Origin: Volvox africanus
Taxonomy: Eukaryota; Chlorophyta; Chlorophyceae; Chlamydomonadales; Volvocaceae
Length of the DNA stretch: 64,000 nt
Assembly: GCA_030268105.1 (NCBI GenBank)
Contig: BSDZ01000079.1
Span: 1,927,501-1,991,500 of the forward strand
Reading direction: 5' to 3'
The translations under genes were made by a program, and so were the position numbers. This document shows, in pieces, positions 63,184-64,000 of this stretch. Below the pieces are notes generated by a model that saw nothing but the letters and a program-made list of their open reading frames with translations, was not told where the DNA came from and made no database searches. The number at the start of each line of letters is the position of its first letter. The stretch's first letter is position 1.

Positions 63184-64000
63184 TTAAAGCTTCAGGTTGT
63201 CATACAACTTGTCCACGTCCTGATACTTGGCCATGGCCTGCTCCGCCCGAATACGTCGGGCCGTGTCTGTCGCCACACCCACCTACGAACCCGGGAATCG
63301 GGATGGGCCCAGGAGCATCATACTTTTTACAACTGAAAGTCTGACACGGCATCAGGAATGATCTTTAAGTCTCGGATGCAGCAGGACATTTCGACCTGCT
63401 TCACACAACGCACCCTTCCCTCCCCACCTTCCCCCTCCTAACCGGCACACTTACAGCATTAGACCCCGCTACTTCGATCCCTCCACAACCCACCATAATG
63501 AGCACGGATGTTCCCGCGAAGCCCCGAAACGCCGTCAGGTGGGTCACAGCCTCCACCAGTGCTGGCGCCGCCGACAGCGCGCCCAGGAACACCGAGCCCA
63601 GGATGCTCATGCGGGTCAGCGTGCGCGTCACATACTCGGCCGTTTGGCGGCCGGGTCGGATGGCGGGAATAGCAGCACCTGACTTCTTCAGCTGCTCGGC
63701 CAAATCCTTGGGCTCAAGCTGCGCGACCGCCAGGAAAACAGTATCAAGGGTCAGGGGAAGAAACAGCTACGCAAGACGAATACGAATCACACGCAGTCAT
63801 ACACAAGCACCCGACTCATTCACCACCCAGCACCACCCACGCATACGCCTGCACTTCCCCGGAATCTTCATTCTCACACCTCAGTTTTTAAGAAACAGGC
63901 ATTTTAGTCTCACAGGCCCAGTGTTGTCGCACCTGCAGGAAGGTGTAGTAATAGTTGAAGAAAACAATGAGCGCCACATTGAAAGGCACGTACAGCGCCC
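63184..64000 (-). CDS. SECY1: Chloroplast preprotein translocase subunit SecY, 3' part of gene
   Basis: Exons in transcript order: 64000-63933 (cut by the window edge), 63718-63494, 63282-63184 (stop). They encode about 130 C-terminal residues: VPFNVALIVFFNYYYTFLQ, then LEPKDLAEQLKKSGAAIP, IRPGRQTAEYV, THLTAFRGFAGTSVLIM, VGVATDTARRIRAEQAMAKY and a charged end DKLYDNLKL. SecY is the channel of the Sec translocon. Plastid SecY1 moves and inserts proteins at the thylakoid with SecA and SecE. FRGFAGTSVLI and VATDTARR are strongly SecY-like and eubacterial/plastid in type. The donor after SVLIM is GTGGGT. Using the later GTAAGT (63454) instead would add a non-homologous 13-residue segment, so I prefer the earlier one. 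Confidence 0.9.

Noticed and set aside
63454..63493. Later GTAAGT donor for the SecY exon
   Set aside because: It would insert 13 residues not found in SecY, while the GTGGGT donor at 63493 restores the conserved LIM-VGVATDTARR junction.

Overview
The window is nuclear DNA of a green alga, most likely a volvocine (Chlamydomonas/Volvox group). The genes have many short exons with GT-AG introns, and coding exons are GC-rich with Ala/Gly/Ser-rich protein inserts. TGTAA, the usual volvocine polyadenylation signal, follows several stop codons. Microsatellites fill the introns. Chloroplast-type RNase J and SecY genes fit a plastid-bearing eukaryote. I see no bacterial, viral or CRISPR features.

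Layout: (1) 1-6.4 kb, + strand: the 3' part of an RNase J gene, ten exons. (2) 8.2-13.4 kb, - strand: a complete nine-exon auxin-efflux-carrier-family (PIN/PILS-like) membrane transporter. (3) 13.9-26.5 kb, + strand, divergent from the transporter: a six-exon gene for an unrecognised 3,780-residue protein whose last third carries a degenerate two-motif repeat. (4) 28.4-36.0 kb, + strand: a nine-exon gene with an N-terminal EF-hand pair fused to a basic helical segment and a 1.2-kb-residue low-complexity tail. (5) 36-44.8 kb: mostly non-coding and repeat-bearing, with one convincing CCCH zinc-finger exon (41.6 kb) and a possible terminal exon of another small gene (40.56 kb). (6) 44.8-58.8 kb, - strand: a complete 23-exon P2B-type (plasma-membrane type) Ca2+-ATPase of 1,205 residues. 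(7) 59.5-62.1 kb, + strand: a five-exon inositol 1,3,4-trisphosphate 5/6-kinase (ITPK). (8) 63.2-64.0 kb, - strand: the 3' end of chloroplast SecY.

I built the exon models by hand, matching splice phases to conserved family motifs. For RNase J, the transporter, the Ca2+-ATPase, ITPK, SecY and both giant genes, the exon lengths sum to an intact reading frame, which is a strong internal check. One transporter acceptor (exon 6) and the 5' ends of several genes remain less certain.

Three themes link genes. RNase J (plastid RNA processing) and SecY (thylakoid translocation) are plastid functions. The Ca2+ pump and ITPK are divergent and 680 bp apart, and the EF-hand gene also concerns Ca2+. The two giant low-complexity proteins are consecutive on the same strand. 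The most novel content is the 3,780-residue protein with alternating [HP]AW[KQ] and SRL[SR]R motifs. The six-cysteine exoplasmic insertion in the Ca2+ pump comes next.
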